NCBI GenBank assembly: GCA_902495545.1
Contig: CABUXM010000006.1
Coordinates: 1-48,097, forward strand
From: an uncultured Collinsella sp.
Lineage (GTDB): Bacteria > Actinomycetota > Coriobacteriia > Coriobacteriales > Coriobacteriaceae
DNA length: 48,097 nucleotides
Direction of reading: 5' to 3'
Part shown: positions 40,407 to 47,636 of the stretch, one piece after another
Numbering within the stretch: position 1 is the stretch's first letter
How the letters are laid out: every line of letters starts with the position of its first letter
Notes under the pieces: model-generated
The model's input: only the letters and a program-made list of their open reading frames with translations
The model's database searches: none
Told to the model about the DNA's origin: nothing
Translations under genes and position numbers: made by a program

Positions 40407-41006
40407 ATGGCAGAGCCGCTTACCGCCGGAATCACCCGCGACCGCGCGTTCGAACTGCTCAACGAGCACAACAAGGACCCGTTCCACATCACCCATGGCG
40501 AGACGGTCGAGGGCACTATGCGCTACTTTGCGCGCGAGTTCGACCCCGAGAACGAGGAGTTTTGGGGCATCGTCGGTCTGCTGCACGACCTGGATTGGGA
40601 GGAGCATGAGGACGACCCCATGAACCACACCATCTATGCTGCCGAGATTCTTAAGGGCGAAGGTGCGTCTCCCGAGCTCATTCGCGCCATCCAGACGCAC
40701 ACGTCGGACTTCAACACCTCGCTGCCCAAACCCGAGCTGCAGATGGAGAAGATCCTGTTTGCCTGCGATGAGCTCACCGGCCTGATCGGCGCCGCCGTCA
40801 TCATGCGCCCGAGCAAGAGCGTTATGGACTTTACGACCAAGTCGCTCAAGAAGAAGTTCAAGGACAAGCGCTTTGCCGCCGGCTGCTCGCGCGACGTGAT
40901 TTCGCAGGGCGCCGAGATGCTCGGCTGGGAGCTCCCCGAGCTCTTTGACCGCACCATCGCGGCCATGCAGTCCTTCGCGCCCGATCGCGATACCTTCCAG
41001 GCCTAA
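40407..41006 (+). CDS. HD-domain phosphohydrolase, 199 aa
   Basis: A metal-dependent HD-superfamily protein. The ligands are His in HITHGETVEG, the His-Asp pair in GLLHDLDWEEH, and His in IRAIQTHTSDF, in the usual order. The closest type is the family of small HDIG-like 'hydrolases' of gut anaerobes with no assigned substrate. The helical C-terminal half has LFACDELTGLIGAAVIMRP, where the D-E-L-T block corresponds to the last Asp ligand, and SVMDFTTKSLKKKFKDKRFA. The start ATG has ACAAGGAGTCTCTT upstream. It stands between two copies of the same repeat hairpin, which may act as terminators on both sides. Confidence 0.85.
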   Translation: MAEPLTAGITRDRAFELLNEHNKDPFHITHGETVEGTMRYFAREFDPENEEFWGIVGLLHDLDWEEHEDDPMNHTIYAAEILKGEGASPELIRAIQTHTSDFNTSLPKPELQMEKILFACDELTGLIGAAVIMRPSKSVMDFTTKSLKKKFKDKRFAAGCSRDVISQGAEMLGWELPELFDRTIAAMQSFAPDRDTFQA

Positions 41007-41021
41007 CCGCCCGCGCCAGCT

Positions 41022-41062
41022 AAAACCGCCACAAAGGGGACAGGCACCTTTGTGGCGGTTTT
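41022..41062. repeat. CAAAGGGGACAGGCACCTTTG hairpin, copy 2
   Basis: AAAACCGCCACAAAGG at 41022-41037 pairs with CCTTTGTGGCGGTTTT at 41047-41062 around GGACAGGCA, and TTTTTCTTG-like sequence follows. Against copy 1 one base in each arm has changed together (A-T to G-C), so the pairing itself has been kept. It also lies at the 3' side of the leftward proA gene. Confidence 0.9.
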
Positions 41063-41075
41063 TCTTGCGCGGTCG

Positions 41076-42362
41076 TTAGGGGCGGACCTGGCCGGTGCCT
41101 CGGAGCTTGAATTTGTAGGTAGTGAGGGCCTCGGCGGCAAAGGGGCCGCGGGCGTGGAGCTTTTGGGTCGAGATGCCGATCTCGGCGCCCAGGCCAAACT
41201 CGCCGCCGTCGGTGAAGCGCGTGCTGGCGTTGGCGTACACGGCCGAGGCATCGACCGCATCCAGGAAGCGCTCGCAAGCATCCGTGTCCTCGGCAACGAT
41301 GGCCTCGGAGTGCATCGTGCCGTAGCGGTTGATGTGTGCGATGGCCTCGTCCTCGCTTGCCACGACCTTCACGCTCATCTCGAGCGCCAGGTACTCGCGA
41401 CCCCAGTCCTCCTCAGTCGCGGCGACGTAGTCATCACCCTCGGCAAGCCCGGCATCGGCGCATGCGGCGCAGGTTGCCTCGTCGCCGTGAATGAGCACGC
41501 CGTGGTCGTGCAGCACGGCCACGACCGCGGGCAAAAACGCATCGGCCACAGCACGGTCGACCAGCAGCGACTCGGCGGCATTGCACACGCCTACGCGCTG
41601 GGTCTTGGCATTAACGATAATGTTGAGCGCCTTATCAAAGTCGGCGGATTCATGCACGTAGATGTGGCAGTTGCCCGTGCCCGTCTCGATCACCGGCACA
41701 AGCGACTCGCGCACGCAGCGCTGGATCAGGCCCGCACCGCCGCGCGGAATGAGCACATCGACGATGCCGCGAAGCTTCATGAGCTCGCCGGTGGCCTCGC
41801 GATCGGTGGACTCAATCATCGAGACGGCCTCGCGCGGGAAGCCCTTGGTCTCGAGCGCATCGGCCAGCAGCTCAGAAATCATGGCACACGAGTGATAGGC
41901 CAGCGAGCCGCCGCGCAGAATGCAGGCGTTGCCGGTGCGGATGCAGATGCCCGCGGCGTCGGCCGTCACGTTGGGGCGCGCCTCGTAAACCATGGCGACC
42001 AGGCCCAACGGCACGCTCACGCGGGTCAGGTCCACGCCGCTTGCGAGTATGCGGTGGTCGAGCACGCGGCCAACGGGATCAGGCAGCTCAGCGAGCTTTT
42101 CCAGGCCGGCGGCCATGCCCTCAACGCGCTCGGGCGTCAGCAGCAGGCGATCGAGCAGTCCGGCCGAGGTACCCGCATCGCGCGCGGCGGACATGTCGAG
42201 CTCGTTGGCGGCGACGATGGAGTCGACACCGTTGCGCAGTGCTGCGGCCATGGCGCGCACGGCCTCCTGGCGCTGCTCATCGCTCGCCGTGGCAAGTGAG
42301 GCCGACGCTGCCTTGGCGGCAACGGCAAGATCGTGGACATACGTGGCTATATCGACCGACAT
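41076..42362 (-). CDS. proA: Glutamate-5-semialdehyde dehydrogenase (gamma-glutamyl phosphate reductase), 428 aa
   Basis: The second enzyme of proline synthesis, reducing gamma-glutamyl phosphate with NADPH. It shows the aldehyde-dehydrogenase fold with the ProA blocks VPLGLVAMVYEARPNVTADA, GNACILRGGSLAYHS, LIPRGGAGLIQ and IETGTGNCHIYV. The catalytic Cys260 lies in KTQRVGVCNAAESLL, and the C-terminus has RFTDGGEFGLGAEIGISTQK. The start ATG 42362 is preceded by AGGAGAAAGGGCC. Its partner proB lies at 44092-45219 on the same strand, but a rightward hydrolase gene separates them, so they are not one simple operon. Length is normal. Confidence 0.95.
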   Translation of the reverse strand: MSVDIATYVHDLAVAAKAASASLATASDEQRQEAVRAMAAALRNGVDSIVAANELDMSAARDAGTSAGLLDRLLLTPERVEGMAAGLEKLAELPDPVGRVLDHRILASGVDLTRVSVPLGLVAMVYEARPNVTADAAGICIRTGNACILRGGSLAYHSCAMISELLADALETKGFPREAVSMIESTDREATGELMKLRGIVDVLIPRGGAGLIQRCVRESLVPVIETGTGNCHIYVHESADFDKALNIIVNAKTQRVGVCNAAESLLVDRAVADAFLPAVVAVLHDHGVLIHGDEATCAACADAGLAEGDDYVAATEEDWGREYLALEMSVKVVASEDEAIAHINRYGTMHSEAIVAEDTDACERFLDAVDASAVYANASTRFTDGGEFGLGAEIGISTQKLHARGPFAAEALTTYKFKLRGTGQVRP

Positions 42363-42474
42363 GGGCGGCCCTTTCTCCTAGAAGTTTGCAACCATGGTAG
42401 CCGATTTGCGCATGGCCTCGCCCGCGGCGGTAGAATTGGTCAACCCGAAACACCGCAACGAACGGAAGACTCAC

Positions 42475-43893
42475 ATGGCCCTCATCACTTCGTACCACGT
42501 CCCCGGCCTTTACGTCGAGGACCACAGCATCGACGTCCCCCTTGACTGGCGCGGCCTGGAGCCGATGCTCCTGGCCGTCGGCAGCACTATGCGCCGCGGC
42601 GCTATGCCGGCACCCATCGCCGGCGCGCCCGAGAGCATCAAGCTCTTCTACCGCGTGGTTTGCGCGCCCGACCGCATCAACGACGATCTGCCACTGCTCC
42701 TGTTTTTGCAGGGCGGCCCCGGCGGCGAGAGCCCGCGTCCGCTGTCGCCCACAAGCGACGGCTGGATCGAGGAGGCCGTCAAGCACTTCCGCGTGGTCCT
42801 TCCCGACCAGCGCGGCACCGGACGCAGTAGCTGCGTGGACGGACGCACGATCAAGGCACTGGGTGATCGCGCAACGGCCGCCGGCGCCGATACAGCACGC
42901 TCGCAGGCGGACTTCCTCAAGCGCCACCTCGCCAGCTCCATCGTGCGCGATTTTGAGTACCTGCGTCTAGTGGGCTTTGGCGGCAAGCCGTGGGTCACGC
43001 TCGGCCAGAGCTACGGCGGCTTTTTGACGCTGAGCTATCTGTCGCTCTTCCCCGAGGGCGTGGCGGCAAGCTTTACCTGCGGCGGCATTCCGCACGTGCC
43101 GGCGAGCGCCAGCGAGGTCTACGCGCACACCTTCCCACGCATGGCAGCCAAGACGCAGCAGTATTACGACCGCTACCCCGCCGACGTCGAGCGCGTGGCA
43201 GCCCTGGCCGATGCGCTTGAGGAGCAGAAGCCCGCGCTGCCCGACGGCTCGCCAATGACGGTGGAGCGCCTGCAGCTTATGGGCAGCGACTTTGGCATGA
43301 AGCCGAGCTTTGAGCGCATGCATTGGATTATCGATCACGCTTTTGTTGACGGCAACGGCACGCTGACCTGCGGCGCCTCGGTATCTGACAGCTTTTTGAT
43401 GCGCGCCTTCGAGCGCACCAGCACGCGTACAAACCCGCTGTACTGGACACTGCAGGAGTTCATCTACGCCGACGGCGACACAATGCCCATTCGCTGGGCC
43501 GCGGCAGAGGAGAAGGCCCATCGCGCCGAGTTCGACACCCTCGCGCGCCCGCTCATGTTTACCGGCGAGGCCATGTTCCCGTGGATGTTCGAGCAGATGC
43601 CCGAGCTCAAGCCCTTCAAGCCCGCCATGGACCTGCTAATGGAAGACACCAGCTGGGACAAGATCTACGACCCGCAACGACTGGCGTGCAACGAGGTGCC
43701 CCTGCAGGCCGCGGTGTATTTCGACGACATGTACGTGGATTCGGGCCTGCAGCTTGATACGCTCAGCCGCGTGGGCAACTCGCATGCCTGGGTGACCAAC
43801 GAGTTCGAGCACGACGGTCTGCACGGCAGCGAGGTGTTCAAGCACCTCTTCGACGAAGCCCTCAACCGAGGAGACCTGCGCCGGATCTTCTAG
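42475..43893 (+). CDS. Alpha/beta hydrolase, proline-iminopeptidase type, 472 aa
   Basis: A serine hydrolase of the peptidase S33 kind, which release N-terminal proline or similar residues from peptides. It shows the oxyanion-hole motif LFLQGGPGGESPRP (79-84) and VVLPDQRGTGRSS. The nucleophile Ser179 lies in TLGQSYGGFLTLSYL, and a late catalytic His in NEFEHDGLHGS matches the bacterial enzymes in which the His comes just before the C-terminus. The HGGPG-like Q-G-G-P-G-G is diagnostic for S33. ATG 42475 has CGGAAGA upstream. It sits in opposite direction between proA and proB, so a peptide-proline supply role beside proline synthesis is tempting but inferred. Confidence 0.85.
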   Translation: MALITSYHVPGLYVEDHSIDVPLDWRGLEPMLLAVGSTMRRGAMPAPIAGAPESIKLFYRVVCAPDRINDDLPLLLFLQGGPGGESPRPLSPTSDGWIEEAVKHFRVVLPDQRGTGRSSCVDGRTIKALGDRATAAGADTARSQADFLKRHLASSIVRDFEYLRLVGFGGKPWVTLGQSYGGFLTLSYLSLFPEGVAASFTCGGIPHVPASASEVYAHTFPRMAAKTQQYYDRYPADVERVAALADALEEQKPALPDGSPMTVERLQLMGSDFGMKPSFERMHWIIDHAFVDGNGTLTCGASVSDSFLMRAFERTSTRTNPLYWTLQEFIYADGDTMPIRWAAAEEKAHRAEFDTLARPLMFTGEAMFPWMFEQMPELKPFKPAMDLLMEDTSWDKIYDPQRLACNEVPLQAAVYFDDMYVDSGLQLDTLSRVGNSHAWVTNEFEHDGLHGSEVFKHLFDEALNRGDLRRIF

Positions 43894-43897
43894 TAAA

Positions 43898-43938
43898 GGA
43901 GTGTCCCCACCTGCCGGCACATAAGGAACGTCCCCAAG
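43898..43938 (+). repeat. AGGAGTGTCCC...AACGTCCCC repeat, copy 2
   Basis: AGGAGTGTCCCC, then a centre with the palindrome TGCCGGCA, then AAGGAACGTCCCCAAGTG. The flanks match the minus-strand copy at 37006-37050, while the central palindrome is different. It starts six bases after the stop of the hydrolase gene. Confidence 0.75.
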
Positions 43939-43979
43939 TGCCGAGAACAGCAACATTGCAGGTAGAGGACGGAAAGCGA

Positions 43980-44077
43980 AAACGCCCCTAAGCGAGCAAG
44001 GTGACGTGAAAGAGGAGGGCATTGACCTTTTGGTCATGCCCGACGATTGAACGTCAGATTGCCGCTTAGGGGCGTTT
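43980..44077 (-). terminator. Long branched hairpin after proB
   Basis: AAACGCCCCTAAGCG at 43980-43994 pairs perfectly with CGCTTAGGGGCGTTT at 44063-44077. The pairing continues less perfectly inward (GTGACGT with ACGTCAG), and the apex holds a second hairpin GGGCATTGACC/GGTCATGCCC at 44017-44041. On the minus strand it begins 14 bases after the proB stop and ends in GTTTTCGCTTT, so it probably terminates proB; the 98-base size is far more than a terminator needs. Confidence 0.6.
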
Positions 44078-44091
44078 GCAGCGTCAATTGG

Positions 44092-45219
44092 TTATGCAAA
44101 TACGATCAAGTTATCCCTGTGTATCGCCGGCTTCTCGGCCAGGTCTGCCAGCAGGCGGTTGCTGGCGATCTGGTCCTGGCGGCGGCCGGCGGCAAGTTCC
44201 AGCACGTCCGAATCGGCCTCGGCGATACCGCGGGCGACGACCATACCGCTCGGATCGCACACATCGAGCACATCGCCCTCGGCAAACTGGCCATCGACCT
44301 CGCGAATACCCACCGCAAGCAAGGAAGAGCCACGGCTGACCAGCGCCTTCGCAGCACCATTATCGACCGTCACCGAGCCATGCGCCTTGTCGCCCAGTGC
44401 GATCCACAGCTTGCGGGGTGCGATGTCCAGACGCTCCGCCGGCGGATCGAACAGCGTGCCCACGCTCTCGCCGCGGGCGAGGCGCACGAGCGCATCGGGC
44501 TCCTCGCCCGAGCAAATCACGCTCTGAATGCCCGCGGTCATGAGAATGCGGCTCGCGCGAATCTTGGTGATCATGCCGCCCGTGCCCACCGAGGTCGAAG
44601 AATCGCCCGCCGAGGCGATAATCTTGGCATCGATCTTATGCACGACCGGGACGAACTCGGCCGTAGGGTCCTCGTGCGGATTGGCGGTATAGAGGCCATC
44701 GATGTCCGAGAGCGTCACGCACAGATCGGCAGAAACCAGGCAGCTCACAAGCGCCGCCAGCGTGTCGTTGTCGCCAAACTTGATCTCATCGACGGTAACG
44801 GTATCGTTCTCGTTGACGACCGGCACCACGCCAAGCTCCACGAGGCGCAGCAGGGCGTCGCGTGCATGCAGGTAGGACGTGCGGCGGGCCGTATCATGGC
44901 GCGTGAGCAGTACGAGCGAGGTGAGCAGGTCGCGCGCATGAAACTCCTCGTCGTAGGCCGACGAGATGATGCACTGACCGGCCGAGGCGCAGGCCTGTAA
45001 GCTCGGAAGGTCGCCGACCGGCTTGCGGTCGAAGCCCAGCACGGGATAGCCGCAGGCGATAGCGCCCGAGCTCACCACGACCAAGCGCCAGCCGAGCTTG
45101 CGCAGGGCCGCGGCCTGATCGGCCAGGCCACCGATAAACGCACGGTTGACCTTACCGTCGGCACCCACCACCGTGGACGAGCCGATCTTTACCACCATCG
45201 TTTTATAAGAAGTCGTCAT
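44092..45219 (-). CDS. proB: Glutamate 5-kinase with PUA domain, 375 aa
   Basis: The first enzyme of proline synthesis, phosphorylating glutamate. The amino-acid-kinase domain (1-260) carries MVVKIGSSTV, VVVSSGAIACG, VVPVVNENDTV, FGDNDTLAALV, TLSDIDGLYTANP and STSVGTGGMITKI. The C-terminal PUA domain (about 280-375) includes GDKAHGSVTVDNGAAKAL, where proline feedback control is usually linked. The start ATG 45219 lies at an unremarkable site (TATGACGACTTCT). It is followed by a long hairpin. The two pro genes flank a rightward hydrolase gene. Length and motifs are complete. Confidence 0.95.
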   Translation of the reverse strand: MTTSYKTMVVKIGSSTVVGADGKVNRAFIGGLADQAAALRKLGWRLVVVSSGAIACGYPVLGFDRKPVGDLPSLQACASAGQCIISSAYDEEFHARDLLTSLVLLTRHDTARRTSYLHARDALLRLVELGVVPVVNENDTVTVDEIKFGDNDTLAALVSCLVSADLCVTLSDIDGLYTANPHEDPTAEFVPVVHKIDAKIIASAGDSSTSVGTGGMITKIRASRILMTAGIQSVICSGEEPDALVRLARGESVGTLFDPPAERLDIAPRKLWIALGDKAHGSVTVDNGAAKALVSRGSSLLAVGIREVDGQFAEGDVLDVCDPSGMVVARGIAEADSDVLELAAGRRQDQIASNRLLADLAEKPAIHRDNLIVFA

Positions 45220-45270
45220 ACGTCAAACCAATCGAATGTTGAGCGAGCGAACGAACGGGTGAGCGAGAAT

Positions 45271-45303
45271 ATGATCCGTTTTCCTCCGTCCCCTTCGGAT
45301 CAT
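45271..45303. repeat. TGATCC..TTTTCCTCCGTCCCC repeat, copy 2, overlapping the pncB stop
   Basis: ATGATCCG at 45271-45278 pairs with CGGATCAT at 45296-45303, with TTTTCCTCCGTCCCCTT between. It is the same word as at 37305-37327. The stop codon of the nicotinate phosphoribosyltransferase gene (45300-45302 on the minus strand) lies in its right arm, so the repeat provides the end of the reading frame. Confidence 0.7.
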
Positions 45304-46805
45304 TTTGCCCAGGGGAAGGCGGATGCCGCGGCCATGTTCTTGCGCACGAGTTCGTCGCGCACCTGAGCCAGGCCCTGCTCCATGCCCACCACATAGGTCT
45401 GCGGGTACAGGAAGCGCTTGAAAGCTGCGTCCAGATGATCGAGCGCCCAAGCACAGCGCTCGCGCGCGTCCTGGATGCTCTCACGCGAAGCCACCGCACT
45501 GCCATCGCGCACGATCGGCACCAGCAGCTCGCGATACTCAAGTTCGGACACGTCGGTCACCAGGGCAGCATCATTCACGGCCACGAGAGTATTGCCGCGC
45601 GCGGAGCCCTCCCCCGCCAGATGGTCCTCGTCGTAGATCATGTCGCAGACCGGGCCGCCAAAGCCGTCGTAATAACGGCGCACGCGTTGCACACCCGGGA
45701 TCGTGCGCTTGTAGGGCTGCTCGGAGAGCTTGACCACCGGCGTCCATGGATCTGCCTCGCTCGCACGGCGGGCGGAAAGCTTGTACACGCCGCCCAGCGC
45801 CGGCTGGTCATAGCAGGTCGCAAGCTTGGTACCCACGCCAAAGCTGTCGATGGGCGCGCCCTGGTCGAGCAGCGACTGAATCGTGTACTCATCCAGATCG
45901 TTGGAAACCGAGATCCCCACATAGGGCAGGCCCTCGGCATCAAAACGACCGCGAACATACTTGGAGAGCTTGGCGAGGTCGCCGGAGTCAATGCGAATGG
46001 CCGACAGGCGCTCGCCCACCGCTTCCATCTCCTTGGCAACCGTAATGGCATGTTCGCAGCCCTCGCGCACGTCATAGGTGTCGATGAGCAGCGTGCAGTT
46101 CTTGGGGCTCGACTTGGCAAAGGCACGGAAGGCCTCGAGCTCGGAATCGAAGCTCATCACCCAGCTGTGAGCATGCGTGCCAAAGACGGGAATACCGTAG
46201 CGGCGGCCGGCGAGCACATTGGACGTAGAGGAGCAGCCGGCAACGTAGCTCGCGCGCGCAACGGCCAGGCCGCCATCGGGACCCTGGGCTCGGCGCAGGC
46301 CAAACTCCGCCACGGGGCGACCGTCGGCGGCGAGCACCACGCGCGCCGTCTTGGTGGCGACAAGCGTCTGGAACCCGACGATGTTGAGCAGCGCCGTCTC
46401 GAGCAGCTGGCACTCCAGCGCGGGGCCGGTGACGCGTACCATGGGCTCGCGCGGAAAGACGAGCTCGCCCTCGGGCACGGCGTCGATGTTTACATGCGCA
46501 CGAAAATCGCGCAGGTAGTCGAGGAATCCAGGCTTGAACATCGCGCCGCCGGCAGGGGCCTGGAGCGAGGCGAGGTAGTCGATGTCCTCGGGCGTAAAGC
46601 GCAGATTCTCGACCAGCTCGGGCAGTTCGGCGGTGCCGCACATGACGGCATAGGCGCTGCCAAAAGGATGGTCGCGGTAAAACGCGGTAAAACAACCCTG
46701 CTCATTGGCCTTGCCGCTCTCCCACAGGCCCTGGGCCATAGTGAGCTCGTACAGATCGGTGAGCATTGCGATGTCGGTGGGATGAGAGATGTCGGTCAAA
46801 GCCAT
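45300..46805 (-). CDS. pncB: Nicotinate phosphoribosyltransferase, 501 aa
   Basis: The NAD salvage enzyme joining nicotinate and PRPP. It shows the N-terminal TDLYELTMAQGLWESG, the CFTAFYRDHPFGSAYAV and GFLDYLRDF region, PVFGTHAHSWVMSFDSELEAF, IRIDSGDLAKLSKYVR (phosphate-binding region), VGISVSNDLDEYTI, and GVGTKLATCYDQPALGGVYKL, which together identify the PncB type 1 family. ATG 46805 has AAAGGTCGCC upstream and begins MALTDISHPTD, so the longer frame upstream is rejected. The stop lies inside an intergenic repeat. Length is typical. With a NadB-like flavoprotein elsewhere in the window, NAD may be made both ways. Confidence 0.93.
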   Translation of the reverse strand: MALTDISHPTDIAMLTDLYELTMAQGLWESGKANEQGCFTAFYRDHPFGSAYAVMCGTAELPELVENLRFTPEDIDYLASLQAPAGGAMFKPGFLDYLRDFRAHVNIDAVPEGELVFPREPMVRVTGPALECQLLETALLNIVGFQTLVATKTARVVLAADGRPVAEFGLRRAQGPDGGLAVARASYVAGCSSTSNVLAGRRYGIPVFGTHAHSWVMSFDSELEAFRAFAKSSPKNCTLLIDTYDVREGCEHAITVAKEMEAVGERLSAIRIDSGDLAKLSKYVRGRFDAEGLPYVGISVSNDLDEYTIQSLLDQGAPIDSFGVGTKLATCYDQPALGGVYKLSARRASEADPWTPVVKLSEQPYKRTIPGVQRVRRYYDGFGGPVCDMIYDEDHLAGEGSARGNTLVAVNDAALVTDVSELEYRELLVPIVRDGSAVASRESIQDARERCAWALDHLDAAFKRFLYPQTYVVGMEQGLAQVRDELVRKNMAAASAFPWAK

Positions 46806-46889
46806 GGGGCGACCTTTCGGATGTGTGGTGCAGAATTTGAGGGTTGGACGAGAGCAGAGCATGCGGACGTGACGCCCGATGCAAATCGG

Positions 46890-47348
46890 TTAGAACAGTC
46901 CCATGCTGGTCAGGATCGTGTAGCCCATAAAGATGACAAACGCGATGAGGGCAAGGACAATGATGATTTTTTGAGCCGGCGCCATGCCAGGGATCTCGTT
47001 CTCGCTCGTAGGCTCCTTGGAGGTAACCATGCGCTGGGCAAAGGTCATCTCGTCACGGCTCGGCTTGGGCTCGACGGACTTGGGACGAGCGGCCTTTTTA
47101 GGCTGAGGTTTGGGCGCGGCAGGTGCAGGCTTCGCGGCAGCGGGCTTGGGTGCGGGCGCGGGCGCCGGCGCGGATGCGGCATTCGCGGCGACCTCCTCGG
47201 CCTTCGCACGCTCGGCACGCAGGGCAGCCAGCTCCTCACGCTCGCGACGGGCCTCTTCCCGAGCCTCGCGGCGGGCCTTCTCGGCGCGGAGCTCTTCCAA
47301 CTCGGCGCGCTCCTCGTCGGACAATGGTTGGGACTCAAGCTCGGCCAT
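46890..47348 (-). CDS. Small tail-anchored protein with coiled coil, 152 aa, function unknown
   Basis: I recognise no family. Residues 5-60 form a highly charged Glu/Arg/Ala helix with heptad-like spacing (ERAELEELRAEKARREAREE), 60-105 are an Ala/Pro/Lys linker, 110-125 a short RDEMTFAQRMVTSKEP block, and the C-terminal 22 residues (KIIIVLALIAFVIFMGYTIL) a single membrane helix. The protein is thus a cytoplasmic rod anchored at its C-terminus. ATG 47348 has GAAAGAAAGGG upstream; the longer frame from 47384 crosses a tRNA terminator and is rejected. It lies behind tRNA-Ala on the same strand and ahead of pncB with an 84-base gap. Confidence 0.75.
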   Translation of the reverse strand: MAELESQPLSDEERAELEELRAEKARREAREEARREREELAALRAERAKAEEVAANAASAPAPAPAPKPAAAKPAPAAPKPQPKKAARPKSVEPKPSRDEMTFAQRMVTSKEPTSENEIPGMAPAQKIIIVLALIAFVIFMGYTILTSMGLF

Positions 47349-47367
47349 GGTACAGCCCTTTCTTTCA

Positions 47368-47400
47368 AAAAAAGCCGCCGACACAATGTCAGCGGCTTAT
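47368..47400 (-). terminator. Terminator of tRNA-Ala
   Basis: On the minus strand AAGCCGCTGACA pairs with TGTCGGCGGCTT (one mismatch), followed by TTTTTTTGAAAG. It begins 13 bases after the tRNA 3' end and ends just before the ribosome site of the next gene. Confidence 0.85.
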
Positions 47401-47412
47401 CAAATCCAAGGG

Positions 47413-47485
47413 TGGAGACGAAGGGAGTCGAACCCTCGGCCTCTGCCATGCGACGGCAGCGCTCTCCCAACTGAGCTACGTCCCC
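47413..47485 (-). tRNA. tRNA-Ala (anticodon CGC)
   Basis: A 73-base cloverleaf with acceptor GGGGACG paired with CGTCTCC, D arm AGCTCAGTTGGGAGAGC, anticodon stem CTGCC/GGCAG with loop GTCGCAT giving CGC (reads GCG), and T arm GAGGGTTCGACTCCCTT. The discriminator is A; CC follows in the DNA but the third base of CCA is not matched. It is a single gene, not part of the 29-kb cluster. Confidence 0.9.
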
Positions 47486-47590
47486 AGGACAAGTCGATAT
47501 TTTACCTACGGCTCGCCAACTGTCAACGCCCAATAACCAGTCTTTTTGGAGCGCGGCTATTTTGGCAACTTTTCGAACAGGCGATCCTCT

Positions 47591-47627
47591 CGATGATTTT
47601 TTAATCCCCGTCCCAGAAAAATCATCG
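47591..47627. terminator. Hairpin after the radical SAM gene, with CCCCGTCCC loop
   Basis: CGATGATTTTT pairs with AAAAATCATCG around TTAATCCCCGTCCCAG. It lies 10 bases beyond the stop of the leftward radical SAM gene. An AT stem with a GTCCC-bearing loop is the same design as the hairpin at 45271-45303, so it may be another repeat used as a terminator. Confidence 0.5.
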
Positions 47628-47636
47628 GCGAACGCA

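Noticed and set aside
44047..45000. A 317-codon open frame on the plus strand opposite proB
   Set aside because: It is the mirror of the proB coding strand, rich in Arg/His/Ala as expected for an antisense frame in GC-rich DNA, and has no family motif. The same applies to long frames opposite argS, pncB, the glycosyltransferases and the GGGtGRT genes.
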